DNA of 64,000 bases, taken from the NCBI GenBank assembly GCA_025463605.1, contig JAODAV010000003.1, forward strand, positions 1 through 64,000, in the 5' to 3' direction. The first letter of the stretch is position 1. Each line of letters begins with the position of its first letter. Origin of the DNA: Rhodoglobus sp. (GTDB lineage Bacteria > Actinomycetota > Actinomycetes > Actinomycetales > Microbacteriaceae). Below the pieces are notes generated by a model that saw only the letters and a program-made list of their open reading frames with translations, ran no database searches and was not told the origin of the DNA. Both the position numbers and the translations under genes were made by a program. This document shows positions 1-7,525 of this stretch, in pieces.

Positions 1-374
1 AGAGCGGGCAGCGTGATGAGCACGAGAATCGCGTTCTGGTAGAGCGTGATGAACAGCACGTTGAAGACCTGGAACTGCCACGGCGCCATGCGTGCGCGCA
101 GCACGGGCCAGCGGTAGTCCTCGGTGCCGGTGTACCCGCCCTTGCGCGCGAAGTTGAAGGTGAGGCGCGCGCCCCACAGGGTCACGAGCACGGCCATGAC
201 GTTCAGGCGAGGGTCCCCGAGCCCCGCGAACGCCGCGAAAACCCACATGTAGACGACCGGCACGATCGACCACAGCCGGTCCACCCAGGAGTGTTCGCGA
301 GTGATGAGCGACGCGATCCAGACGAATGCACAGACCGCGGCGGCGATCAGGATCACGACGACGAGAGGGGCCAT
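1..374 (-). CDS. DUF1295 family membrane protein (C-terminus cut by window edge)
   Basis: The minus strand is open from an ATG at 374 to the window edge (124 codons). The product starts MAPLVVVILIAAAVCAFVWI, then has a second hydrophobic stretch and the motifs WGARLTFNFARKGGY and EDYRW. These resemble the DUF1295 (steroid 5-alpha-reductase-like) integral membrane family, whose substrates in bacteria are mostly unknown. An AGGA box lies 7 bases before the ATG. The gene is divergent from the phosphatidyltransferase gene. Only about the N-terminal half is present, so completeness cannot be judged. Family assignment is from recognised motifs. Confidence 0.75.
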   Translation of the reverse strand, partial: MAPLVVVILIAAAVCAFVWIASLITREHSWVDRLWSIVPVVYMWVFAAFAGLGDPRLNVMAVLVTLWGARLTFNFARKGGYTGTEDYRWPVLRARMAPWQFQVFNVLFITLYQNAILVLITLPA

Positions 375-404
375 GCCCGCATCCTATTCCTTCGACCGCG
401 TCGC

Positions 405-410
405 TAGACT
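405..410 (+). promoter_or_regulatory. -10 box of a probable leaderless promoter (pgsA-like gene)
   Basis: TAGACT ends 7 bases before the GTG at 418. With the usual 6-8 base gap between the -10 box and the transcription start, the mRNA would begin at or next to the start codon. No Shine-Dalgarno sequence precedes this GTG, which supports leaderless initiation. Confidence 0.55.
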
Positions 411-417
411 CTGCCCT

Positions 418-1044
418 GTGGGAGCGACAAGAGCCAGCGAAGTGAGCAGCCGAATCTTCACGATCCCCAACATCCTGAGCTTCATCCGCCTCGCTCTCGT
501 GCCCGTATTCCTCGTGCTGATCATCGCGGGCGAAGACGGCTACGCGCTGCTCGTTCTTGTGGTCTCGAGCGTTACCGACTTTCTCGATGGCGTGATCGCG
601 CGGCGGTTCAGGCAGATCAGCAGGCTCGGCCAATTGCTCGACCCCGCGGCCGATCGCCTGTTCATCTTCGCTGCCCTCATCGGTCTCGCGGTGCGCGACG
701 TCATCCCGTGGTGGTTGCTCGTCGTCATCGTCGGTCGCGACTTCATGCTTCTCGTGATCGGCATCGTGCTCGCCAACTACGGCTTCGGGCCGTTGCCCGT
801 GCATCACCTCGGCAAAGCCGCGACCTTCTGCCTGTTTTACGCGCTGCCCATCCTCATGATCGGTCAAGCATTCCCGGATGCCGCGTGGCTGACAAGCCCT
901 ATCGGATGGGCCTTCGCTCTCTGGGGCGCCTTCCTGTACTGGTGGGCGGGCGTGATCTACTTGACGGAAGCAGTGCGTCTTACAAGAATTCCTCGGGGCG
1001 AGCTTGCAGTGGAATCAGATACGCTGGGACGCCAGGGGAGCTAG
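418..1044 (+). CDS. CDP-alcohol phosphatidyltransferase family protein (PgsA-like)
   Basis: This membrane enzyme of phospholipid synthesis moves a phosphatidyl group from CDP-diacylglycerol to an alcohol. The complete CDP-alcohol phosphatidyltransferase signature is visible: D54, D57-G58, A61-R62, G71, D75 and D79 (DFLDGVIAR...GQLLDPAAD). About five hydrophobic segments follow, and the product is 208 residues. A longer frame reaches back to 301, but it would overlap the divergent DUF1295 gene. The GTG at 418 directly follows a TAGACT box and is the better start. Gene order with garA, ftsR and a second merR matches the mycobacterial pgsA2 (Rv1822) region. The acceptor alcohol (glycerol phosphate or another) cannot be read from sequence. 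Confidence 0.88.
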   Translation: MGATRASEVSSRIFTIPNILSFIRLALVPVFLVLIIAGEDGYALLVLVVSSVTDFLDGVIARRFRQISRLGQLLDPAADRLFIFAALIGLAVRDVIPWWLLVVIVGRDFMLLVIGIVLANYGFGPLPVHHLGKAATFCLFYALPILMIGQAFPDAAWLTSPIGWAFALWGAFLYWWAGVIYLTEAVRLTRIPRGELAVESDTLGRQGS

Positions 1045-1054
1045 GGAGGTCACG

Positions 1055-1558
1055 TTGGTTGATTCCGAAAGTCAGGGTCACGCCGCCGGTGAGGTGCCCG
1101 AGAGCACGGGGGCCGATATTCCTGCGCCTCGCGACGACTCGACGATGACCTACAACCATGAGTTCGGTGCACAGCTCGCCGCCCTCGATGGTGACGTCTC
1201 GCCCGAAGAACTCGATGCGATCGCGGCGCTGCCCTCGGGTTCAGCGCTTCTCGTCGTGCGCCGCGGCCCGAACATCGGTGCGCGCTTCCTGCTCGATGCC
1301 GACGTGACGACGGTGGGGCGGCATCCCGAAGCCGACATCTTCCTGGATGACGTAACGGTCTCGCGCCGTCACGCCGAGTTCCTGCGCCACGGCACCGCCT
1401 TCCAGGTGAAGGATCTCGGGTCGCTCAACGGCACCTACTTCGATGGCGTGCGCATCGACACGGCACTGCTCAGCGATGGCGCAGAGGTGCAGGTCGGCAA
1501 GTTCAGGCTCACGTTCTACGCTTCGCGACTCGACCTCGCACATCTGGCTGGCCGGTAG
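1055..1558 (+). CDS. garA: GarA/OdhI-type FHA-domain metabolic regulator
   Basis: This small cytoplasmic FHA protein (167 aa) is of the family that, when unphosphorylated, inhibits 2-oxoglutarate dehydrogenase and controls glutamate metabolism. The FHA domain covers about residues 60-150, with GRHPEADIFLDD, VSRRHAEF and DLGSLNGTYF intact. The linker PSGSALLVVRRGPNIG closely matches mycobacterial GarA. The start is the TTG at 1055, 5 bases after AGGGAGG at 1043-1049; the upstream in-frame ATG lies inside the previous gene. The N-terminal phosphorylation site reads D-S-T-M-T-Y where GarA has E-T-T-S-V-F, so the second threonine is kept (T30) and the first is serine. The stop overlaps the next start. 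Confidence 0.9.
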   Translation: MVDSESQGHAAGEVPESTGADIPAPRDDSTMTYNHEFGAQLAALDGDVSPEELDAIAALPSGSALLVVRRGPNIGARFLLDADVTTVGRHPEADIFLDDVTVSRRHAEFLRHGTAFQVKDLGSLNGTYFDGVRIDTALLSDGAEVQVGKFRLTFYASRLDLAHLAGR

Positions 1559-2256
1559 TGGCGGGCGCTGCTCCCCAGGCCAGAGTGCCTGGGGGATCGA
1601 GCCTACTCAGCATCGGTCAGGTGCTTGCCAAGCTGAACCCCGAGTTCCCCGACCTCACGCCCTCGAAACTGCGTTTTCTGGAGGAGCGCCAGCTCGTGGC
1701 TCCCGCCCGAACCGAGTCGGGCTACCGCAAGTTCTCGTCGACCGACATGGATCGGCTTCGCTTCGTTCTCACGATGCAGCGCGACCACTACCTGCCGCTC
1801 AAGGTCATCCGCGGTTACCTTGCTGAACTCGATGCGGGTCGCACTCCCGAGCTGCCCGGCGGGGCGGTCGCGGCGCCCTCGATGCTGTCGAGCGAGCGGC
1901 GCTTCAGTCGTGAGGAGCTCATCCGCGAGGCGGGTGCCAACGCCATGTTGCTCGGCGACGCCATCTCTGCCTCGCTCATCGTGCCGGCCGACCTGTTCGG
2001 CGAAGACGTGCTCGCGGTGTTGAAATCGCTCGTGGAGCTGCAGCGCTCCGGCATCGAGCCGCGGCACTTGCGAGGGTTCCGCGCTGCCGCGGAGCGCGAG
2101 CTCGGTCTCATCGAGAACGCTCTCATGCCGGTCTCCCGTCGCAAAGACGCGTCGAGCCGTGCCCGTGCCGCCGAGATGGCACGGGAGATCGCCGGCCAAC
2201 TCGAGATCGTGCGCAGCAGTCTCATCAGATCTGCCCTTACACGGCTCGATTCGTAG
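1558..2256 (+). CDS. ftsR: FtsR-type MerR-family transcriptional regulator (Rv1828 family)
   Basis: A DNA-binding regulator of 232 aa. The N-terminal winged helix-turn-helix begins SIGQVLAKLNPEFPDLTPSK and continues LRFLEERQLVAP and GYRKFS, the hallmark of the Rv1828/Cg1631 group. The Corynebacterium member FtsR activates ftsZ. The GTG start shares its G with the TAG stop of garA, so translation is probably coupled. The C-terminal part (about 110-230) is helical and probably mediates dimerisation. The order garA-ftsR-merR is conserved in actinobacteria. The ftsZ promoter region in this window carries a candidate site. Confidence 0.88.
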   Translation: MAGAAPQARVPGGSSLLSIGQVLAKLNPEFPDLTPSKLRFLEERQLVAPARTESGYRKFSSTDMDRLRFVLTMQRDHYLPLKVIRGYLAELDAGRTPELPGGAVAAPSMLSSERRFSREELIREAGANAMLLGDAISASLIVPADLFGEDVLAVLKSLVELQRSGIEPRHLRGFRAAAERELGLIENALMPVSRRKDASSRARAAEMAREIAGQLEIVRSSLIRSALTRLDS

Positions 2257-2351
2257 TACCGTCAAAGAACGCTTTGCGACACGCCCGGCTAATGTGGGCG
2301 CCGGTTGTACAGGGCGTGGGTAGCGTTGGGGTGCACGAACGTTAAGTGTCA

Positions 2352-2367
2352 ACTTCAACTTGAAGGT
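2352..2367 (+). promoter_or_regulatory. Inverted repeat, candidate MerR/FtsR operator before the second merR gene
   Basis: The core CTTCAA-C-TTGAAG (2353-2365) is a perfect 6-base inverted repeat, 7 bases before the ATG at 2373 and touching the ribosome binding site. A related inverted repeat precedes ftsZ at 33516-33531. Which regulator binds is inference; autoregulation by either MerR protein would be expected. Confidence 0.5.
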
Positions 2368-2372
2368 AAGGA

Positions 2373-2927
2373 ATGGCCATGAGTGAACTCAGCCGTAGCG
2401 AGGAATCCCGCTACGACCTCGGCCTCCTCTTCACAGACGGAATGCCCGAGCTGGATGACGACGCCGGCTACCGCGGAGCGATTGCCGCTCGCGCCGCAGG
2501 CATCAGTTACCGCCAGCTGGACTACTGGGCCCGCACGCAACTCGTCGAGCCCACGGTGCGCGGTGCCGCGGGTTCGGGTTCGCAGCGCCTCTACGGCTTC
2601 CGCGACATCCTCGTGCTCAAGCTCGTCAAGCGACTGCTCGACACGGGCATCTCGCTCCAGCAGATCCGCGTGGCGGTCAACCAGCTGCGCGAGTCCGGCA
2701 TCAACGATCTTGCGCAGACGACCCTCATGAGCGATGGCGCGAGCGTCTACCTGTGCACGTCGAACGACGAGGTCATCGACCTCGTGAGCCGCGGCCAGGG
2801 AGTGTTCGGCATCGCCGTCGGCAAGGTGCTGCGCGAGGTTGAGTCCTCACTCGTCGAACTCGACTCCGTCAAGGGCGAAGACCCCATGGACGAGCTGGCC
2901 AAGCGCCGCGCCGTCCGCGCCTCCTAG
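2373..2927 (+). CDS. MerR-family transcriptional regulator (Rv1830 family)
   Basis: A second MerR-type regulator of 184 aa, matching the Rv1830 group of mycobacteria that sits beside garA and ftsR. The helix-turn-helix region reads AAGISYRQLDYWARTQLVEP, followed by GSQRLYGFRDILVLKLVKRL and a dimerisation helix. The C-terminal domain (about 110-170) contains VYLCTSNDEVIDLVSRGQGVF. Two in-frame ATGs at 2373 and 2379 are both possible: GAAGG lies 6 bases before the first and AAGGA 6 bases before the second. In mycobacteria a DUF151 nuclease gene separates ftsR from this gene; here there is only a 116-base gap. Targets are not known from the sequence. Confidence 0.85.
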   Translation: MAMSELSRSEESRYDLGLLFTDGMPELDDDAGYRGAIAARAAGISYRQLDYWARTQLVEPTVRGAAGSGSQRLYGFRDILVLKLVKRLLDTGISLQQIRVAVNQLRESGINDLAQTTLMSDGASVYLCTSNDEVIDLVSRGQGVFGIAVGKVLREVESSLVELDSVKGEDPMDELAKRRAVRAS

Positions 2928-3050
2928 GGTCCCCCCGCTCGCCCTTCTCGCGCCCAGCGCTGCGCGCCGCGCTGTGGTCTGACGCCCGCGCGCACGTGTG
3001 AACAGCCGCGCGCTCGACAAACCTCCGCGACGCTCACGGCGCTCAGCGCT

Positions 3051-3124
3051 GGCGAAACGGGGCTGGGGTCGGCAAAACAGGCTCGGCCGGCAAAACAGGC
3101 TCGGCCGGCGAAACGGACCGGGCG
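3051..3124. repeat. Four-copy short tandem repeat (unit about 18 bases)
   Basis: Two exact copies of GGCAAAACAGGCTCGGCC lie at 3071-3088 and 3089-3106. Degenerate copies flank them at 3051-3070 (GGCGAAACGGGGCTGGGGTC) and 3107-3124 (GGCGAAACGGACCGGGCG). The array sits in the 206-base gap between two convergent genes (2928-3133), in which I see no other feature. Confidence 0.8.
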
Positions 3125-3133
3125 GCCGAGGGG

Positions 3134-3943
3134 CTAAGCCGGCTCGTTCGCGAAGTCGCCGATGCGCGCCGTACGCATGACGCGCTCGAGCAGCTGGTCG
3201 AAGTTGCGCGCCATCTCCTGCGCGCTCTCGCCGGGCCACACGTGCAGCGGCTTCGCGGCACCCTGGGCCTGCTGAAGTGAGGTGCGCTCGGGCAGTTGCG
3301 GGCTCAGCACGAGCGGGCCGAACATGTCGCGCAGCTCTTTGATTCGGAACTGGTGCTCAAGCGACTGCGACCGCAACCGGTTCACTATGATCCCGAGTGG
3401 CTGCAGGCGAGGGGAAAGGCCGCGGCGGATCTCCTCGATGGCGCGCAGTGCGCGGTCCGCGGCAGCGACGGAGAACAGGCCCGGTTCGGTGACGATCGTC
3501 ACTCGGTCGCTCGCCGCCCACGCCGTGCGCGTGAGGGCGTTGAGCGAGGGCGCGCAATCGATGAGCACGAGGTCGTAGTCGGCTTCGACGTTGGCGAGAG
3601 CCTCCTCGAGCTTCCAGATGTCGCGGATGCTCGGGTGCGGCCCGTCGAAGTTGATCGCGGACGGCGACCCGATGAGCACGTCGATCTTGCCAGGACGGCC
3701 CTTCGTCCACCCGCTGGGCGCGATGGCCGCGCGCACGATCTTCTCCTTGGGGGAGGCGAGCACGTCGGCGATGTTGAGGTGGCCACCCACTTCGATGTCC
3801 ATGCCCGTCGACACATCCGACTGCGGGTCAAGGTCGACGACGAGAGTTCGGAGGCCACGAGCGAAGGCGGCGGAAGCAAGCCCGAGCGTCACCGTGGTCT
3901 TTCCCACGCCCCCCTTGAGGGAGCTGACGCTAAGTACATGCAC
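3134..3943 (-). CDS. Orphan ParA-family ATPase
   Basis: A deviant Walker A ATPase of about 269 aa. The start [20 protein letters not shown] contains the KGGVGKTT P-loop with its signature lysine. Walker A' is VVDLDPQSDVSTG and the Walker B-like strand is YDLVLIDCAPSLNALT. The GTG at 3943 gives the usual compact N-terminus; an upstream ATG at 4003 would add 20 residues unlike the family. No parB gene or parS-like cluster is near, so this is not the chromosomal parAB locus. Its cargo is unknown. It is divergent from pyc and its 3' end faces the tandem repeat. Confidence 0.82.
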   Translation of the reverse strand: MHVLSVSSLKGGVGKTTVTLGLASAAFARGLRTLVVDLDPQSDVSTGMDIEVGGHLNIADVLASPKEKIVRAAIAPSGWTKGRPGKIDVLIGSPSAINFDGPHPSIRDIWKLEEALANVEADYDLVLIDCAPSLNALTRTAWAASDRVTIVTEPGLFSVAAADRALRAIEEIRRGLSPRLQPLGIIVNRLRSQSLEHQFRIKELRDMFGPLVLSPQLPERTSLQQAQGAAKPLHVWPGESAQEMARNFDQLLERVMRTARIGDFANEPA

Positions 3944-4036
3944 GAGTAACGACGATACCTTCACTACTGTTAAAGAACCTAAATCCTGCCTCTCTTCGGG
4001 CACCTCCTTGGGAAATTGCCAGCGTATTCTCGCCTC

Positions 4037-4042
4037 TAGGCT
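4037..4042 (+). promoter_or_regulatory. -10 box of probable pyc promoter
   Basis: TAGGCT lies 21 bases before the pyc ATG, which would give a short leader containing GAAAGGAC as ribosome binding site. No clear -35 element is visible. Confidence 0.4.
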
Positions 4043-4063
4043 TTACAGAGTCGAAAGGACCGG

Positions 4064-7000
4064 ATGTTCAGGAAGATTCTCGTTGCCAACCGCGGGGAGA
4101 TCGCGATCCGTGCGATGCGTGCCGCATTCGAGCTCGGGGCCAGAACTGTAGCCGTCTTCCCTTACGAGGATCGCAACTCCATGCACCGCCTGAAGGCGGA
4201 TGAGGCTTACCAGATCGGCGAGAAGGGCCATCCGGTCAGGGCCTACCTCGATGTCGCTGAAATCATCCGGGTCGCGATGGCGTCTGGTGCCGACGCGATC
4301 TACCCCGGCTACGGCTTCCTGTCGGAGAACCCTGACCTGGCGCAGGCGGCCGCGGATGCGGGTATCACCTTCATCGGTCCGCCGACGCGGGTGCTCGAGA
4401 TGGCGGGCAACAAGGTCACGGCGAAGGAGCATGCGATCGAGGCGGGTGTGCCCGTGCTCAAGTCGACGCCGGCGTCCAAGGACATCGAGGTGCTGCTGGC
4501 GGGTGCTGACGAGATCGGTTTCCCGATTTTCGCGAAGGCGGTCGCGGGTGGCGGTGGTCGCGGGATGCGTCGGGTTGAGTCGAAGGATGAGTTGCGTGAC
4601 GCTCTTGAGGCGGCGATGCGGGAGGCGGACAGCGCGTTCGGTGACCCGACGATGTTCCTGGAGCAGGCGGTGGTGCGTCCGCGTCACATCGAGGTGCAGA
4701 TCCTCGCGGATGCGACGGGCGAGACCGTTCACTTGTTCGAGCGCGACTGCTCGGTGCAGCGGCGCCACCAGAAGGTGATCGAGATCGCGCCCGCGCCCAA
4801 CCTGGACGAGGCGACCCGACAGGCGATGTACCGCGACGCGATCGCGTTCGCGCGCTCCATCGGCTACGTCAACGCCGGCACGGTCGAATTCCTGCTCGAC
4901 ACGGCGGGGGAGCGCAAGGGGCAGCACGTCTTCATCGAGATGAACCCGCGCATCCAGGTCGAGCACACGGTGACCGAGGAGGTCACCGACGTCGACCTGG
5001 TGCAGTCGCAGATGCGCATCGCGGCGGGCGAGAGCCTGGCCGAGTTGGGTTTGCAGCAGGAGAATCTCCATCTGCGGGGAGCGGCGCTGCAGTGCCGCAT
5101 CACCACGGAGGATCCGGCGGCGGGATTCCGGCCCGACACGGGCAAGATCACCACTTATCGCTCGCCGGGCGGCGCGGGCATCCGGCTCGATGGTGGCACA
5201 GTCGCTGCCGGGGCGCAGGTCTCGCCGCACTTCGACTCGATGCTGGTCAAGATGACGTGCCGCGGCCGGGACTTCCAGGCGGCGGTCGTGCGCGCTCGTC
5301 GCGGGCTGGCCGAGTTCCGGCTTCGGGGTGTGACGACGAACATCCCGTTCCTGCAGGCGGTGCTCGAGGATCCGGACTTCATCGCCGGCGATCTGAGCAC
5401 CTCGTTCATCGAGGAGCGCCCGTGGCTGGTGCGCGGGCACCAGTCCAAGGACCGCGGCACGAAGGTGCTGAACTGGCTCGCCGACGTGACGGTGAACCAG
5501 CCCAACGGCAACGGCGAGGGCATCCTCAGCCCGGCCCTCAAGCTGCCGACCGTCGATGTGGAGGCGCCGGCGCCGGCGGGTTCGCGGCAGCGGCTGCTCG
5601 AGCTCGGGCCCAAGGGGTTCGCGGATGCCCTCCGCGCACAGGTTCCGCTGGCGGTGACGGAGACCACGTTCCGCGACGCGCACCAGTCTCTGCTCGCGAC
5701 TCGGGTGCGCACCAAGGACCTCGTGGCGGTGCTCCCGCACGTCGCGCGCCTCACCCCGCAGCTGCTGTCGATCGAGGCCTGGGGCGGTGCGACCTACGAT
5801 GTCGCGCTGCGCTTCCTCGGTGAGGACCCGTGGGAGCGGCTCGCGGCGGTGCGCGAAGCGCTGCCCAACATCGCCATCCAGATGCTGCTGCGCGGTCGCA
5901 ACACGGTCGGCTACACCCCGTATCCCACCGAGGTGACGGATGCGTTCGTGCGCGAGGCGGCATCCACGGGCGTTGACATCTTCCGCATCTTCGACGCGCT
6001 CAACGATGTCTCCCAGATGAAGCCGGCCATCGACTCGGTGCTCGCGACCGGCCACGCCGTCGCCGAAGTGGCGATCTGCTACACCGGTGACCTGCTCGAT
6101 CCGAATGAGAACCTCTACACCCTCGACTACTATCTGCGGCTCGCCGAGCAAGTGGTTCAGGCGGGTGCGCACATCCTGGCGATCAAGGACATGGCGGGTT
6201 TGTTGCGTGCCGAGGCGGCGTTCGAGCTCGTGAGCGCTTTGCGCGAGCGGTTCGCGCTTCCCGTGCACGTGCACACCCACGACACGGCGGGCGGGCAACT
6301 GGCGACCCTGCTGGCCGCATCCCGCGCCGGTGCCGACGCGGTGGATGTCGCGAGCGCACCGATGGCGGGCACGACCAGCCAGCCCTCGGCTTCCGCTCTG
6401 GTCGCCGCCCTCGCGCACACGCCGCGGGACACCGGCATCTCCCTTCAGGCCGTCTCGGACCTCGAGCCGTACTGGGAGGCCGTGCGCCACGTCTACAAGC
6501 CGTTCGAGTCGGGACTGCCCGGGCCTACCGGCCGGGTCTACACGCACGAGATCCCCGGCGGCCAGCTCTCCAACCTGCGCCAGCAGGCGATCGCGCTGGG
6601 CCTGGCCGACCACTTCGAAAAGATCGAGGACCTCTACGCGGCCGCCAACCGCATCCTCGGCCGCCCGCCCAAGGTGACCCCGTCATCGAAGGTCGTCGGC
6701 GATCTGGCGCTCGCCCTCGCGGCGGCCAACGCCGACCCGGACGACTTCGAGCACAACCCCGACAAATACGACATCCCCGACTCGGTTGTGGGGTTCATGG
6801 CCGGCGAATTGGGCGAACTGCCCGGCGGATGGCCCGAGCCGTTCCGCACCAAGGTTCTGAAAGGCCGCACCGTCAAGATCGGCATCGAGCCCATCACCCC
6901 CGAGGACTCGGCAGCGCTCGAGGGCGACTCGACCGAACGCCGAGCTGCACTCAACCGGCTGCTGTTCGCCGGACCCACCAAGATCTTCGAGCAAGGCCGC

Positions 7001-7462
7001 GAGACGTACGGCGACCTCTCCGTGCTCGACACCATCGACTACCTCTACGGCCTTCACCAGGGCGTCGAACACATCGTCGAGATCGGCAAGGGCGTCAGCC
7101 TCTACGTCGGGCTCGAAGCCATCGGCGACGCCGACAACAAGGGCATGCGCACCGTCATGGCCACCCTCAACGGCCAATTGCGGCCGGTGTTCGTGCGCGA
7201 CACCAGCATCGCGGTCGAATCCAAGGCGGCCGAGAAGGCGGATGCCTCCCAACCCGGGCACGTGGCGGCCCCATTCTCCGGCGTGGTCACCCTCCAGGTC
7301 GAGGAAGGCGACACCGTCGAGGCCGGACAGAGCGTGGCATCCATCGAGGCAATGAAGATGGAAGCCGCGATCACCGCTAGCGTCGCCGGCGTCGTCAAGC
7401 GTCTCGCCATCCCGCGCACCCAACAGGTGGATGCCGGCGACCTGCTGCTCGAGATCGGGTGA
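4064..7462 (+). CDS. pyc: Pyruvate carboxylase
   Basis: Biotin enzyme that carboxylates pyruvate to oxaloacetate (anaplerosis). At 1132 aa it has the full single-chain form. Biotin carboxylase is at about 1-450 (FRKILVANRGEIAIRAMRAA, the glycine-rich loop AVAGGGGRGMRRV, EMNPRIQVEHTVTEEV). The carboxyltransferase is at about 530-800 (TETTFRDAHQSLLATRVRT, VHTHDTAGG). A tetramerisation region follows, then the biotinyl domain with EAMKMEA, biotinylated lysine K1098. The ATG has a GAAAGGAC ribosome binding site. All key motifs are present and there is no frameshift. Codons in roughly 4490-4700 use more G/T-ending triplets (GGT, CGT, TTG) than the flanks. Confidence 0.97.
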   Translation: MFRKILVANRGEIAIRAMRAAFELGARTVAVFPYEDRNSMHRLKADEAYQIGEKGHPVRAYLDVAEIIRVAMASGADAIYPGYGFLSENPDLAQAAADAGITFIGPPTRVLEMAGNKVTAKEHAIEAGVPVLKSTPASKDIEVLLAGADEIGFPIFAKAVAGGGGRGMRRVESKDELRDALEAAMREADSAFGDPTMFLEQAVVRPRHIEVQILADATGETVHLFERDCSVQRRHQKVIEIAPAPNLDEATRQAMYRDAIAFARSIGYVNAGTVEFLLDTAGERKGQHVFIEMNPRIQVEHTVTEEVTDVDLVQSQMRIAAGESLAELGLQQENLHLRGAALQCRITTEDPAAGFRPDTGKITTYRSPGGAGIRLDGGTVAAGAQVSPHFDSMLVKMTCRGRDFQAAVVRARRGLAEFRLRGVTTNIPFLQAVLEDPDFIAGDLSTSFIEERPWLVRGHQSKDRGTKVLNWLADVTVNQPNGNGEGILSPALKLPTVDVEAPAPAGSRQRLLELGPKGFADALRAQVPLAVTETTFRDAHQSLLATRVRTKDLVAVLPHVARLTPQLLSIEAWGGATYDVALRFLGEDPWERLAAVREALPNIAIQMLLRGRNTVGYTPYPTEVTDAFVREAASTGVDIFRIFDALNDVSQMKPAIDSVLATGHAVAEVAICYTGDLLDPNENLYTLDYYLRLAEQVVQAGAHILAIKDMAGLLRAEAAFELVSALRERFALPVHVHTHDTAGGQLATLLAASRAGADAVDVASAPMAGTTSQPSASALVAALAHTPRDTGISLQAVSDLEPYWEAVRHVYKPFESGLPGPTGRVYTHEIPGGQLSNLRQQAIALGLADHFEKIEDLYAAANRILGRPPKVTPSSKVVGDLALALAAANADPDDFEHNPDKYDIPDSVVGFMAGELGELPGGWPEPFRTKVLKGRTVKIGIEPITPEDSAALEGDSTERRAALNRLLFAGPTKIFEQGRETYGDLSVLDTIDYLYGLHQGVEHIVEIGKGVSLYVGLEAIGDADNKGMRTVMATLNGQLRPVFVRDTSIAVESKAAEKADASQPGHVAAPFSGVVTLQVEEGDTVEAGQSVASIEAMKMEAAITASVAGVVKRLAIPRTQQVDAGDLLLEIG

Positions 7463-7525
7463 CCGAGCGGGACCAGACTATTCATCGGTAAACTCGACTG
7501 TTACGCATCGAGAGGGATCGCAAGC

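Noticed and set aside
301..417. Longer start for the phosphatidyltransferase gene at 301
   Set aside because: It would overlap the divergent DUF1295 gene by more than 70 bases and lacks a ribosome binding site; the GTG at 418 directly follows a -10 box.
3051..3124. CRISPR array
   Set aside because: Units are about 18 bases, contiguous without spacers, not palindromic, and no cas genes are near.
3134..4003. Chromosomal parAB partition locus
   Set aside because: No parB gene, no parS-like 16-mer palindromes and no gidB/rnpA/dnaA neighbourhood are present.
4043..6613. An 856-codon open frame on the minus strand opposite pyc
   Set aside because: It mirrors pyc codons, is extremely rich in Arg/His/Val/Asp as expected of the antisense of high-GC coding DNA, and has no recognisable domain or ribosome binding site.
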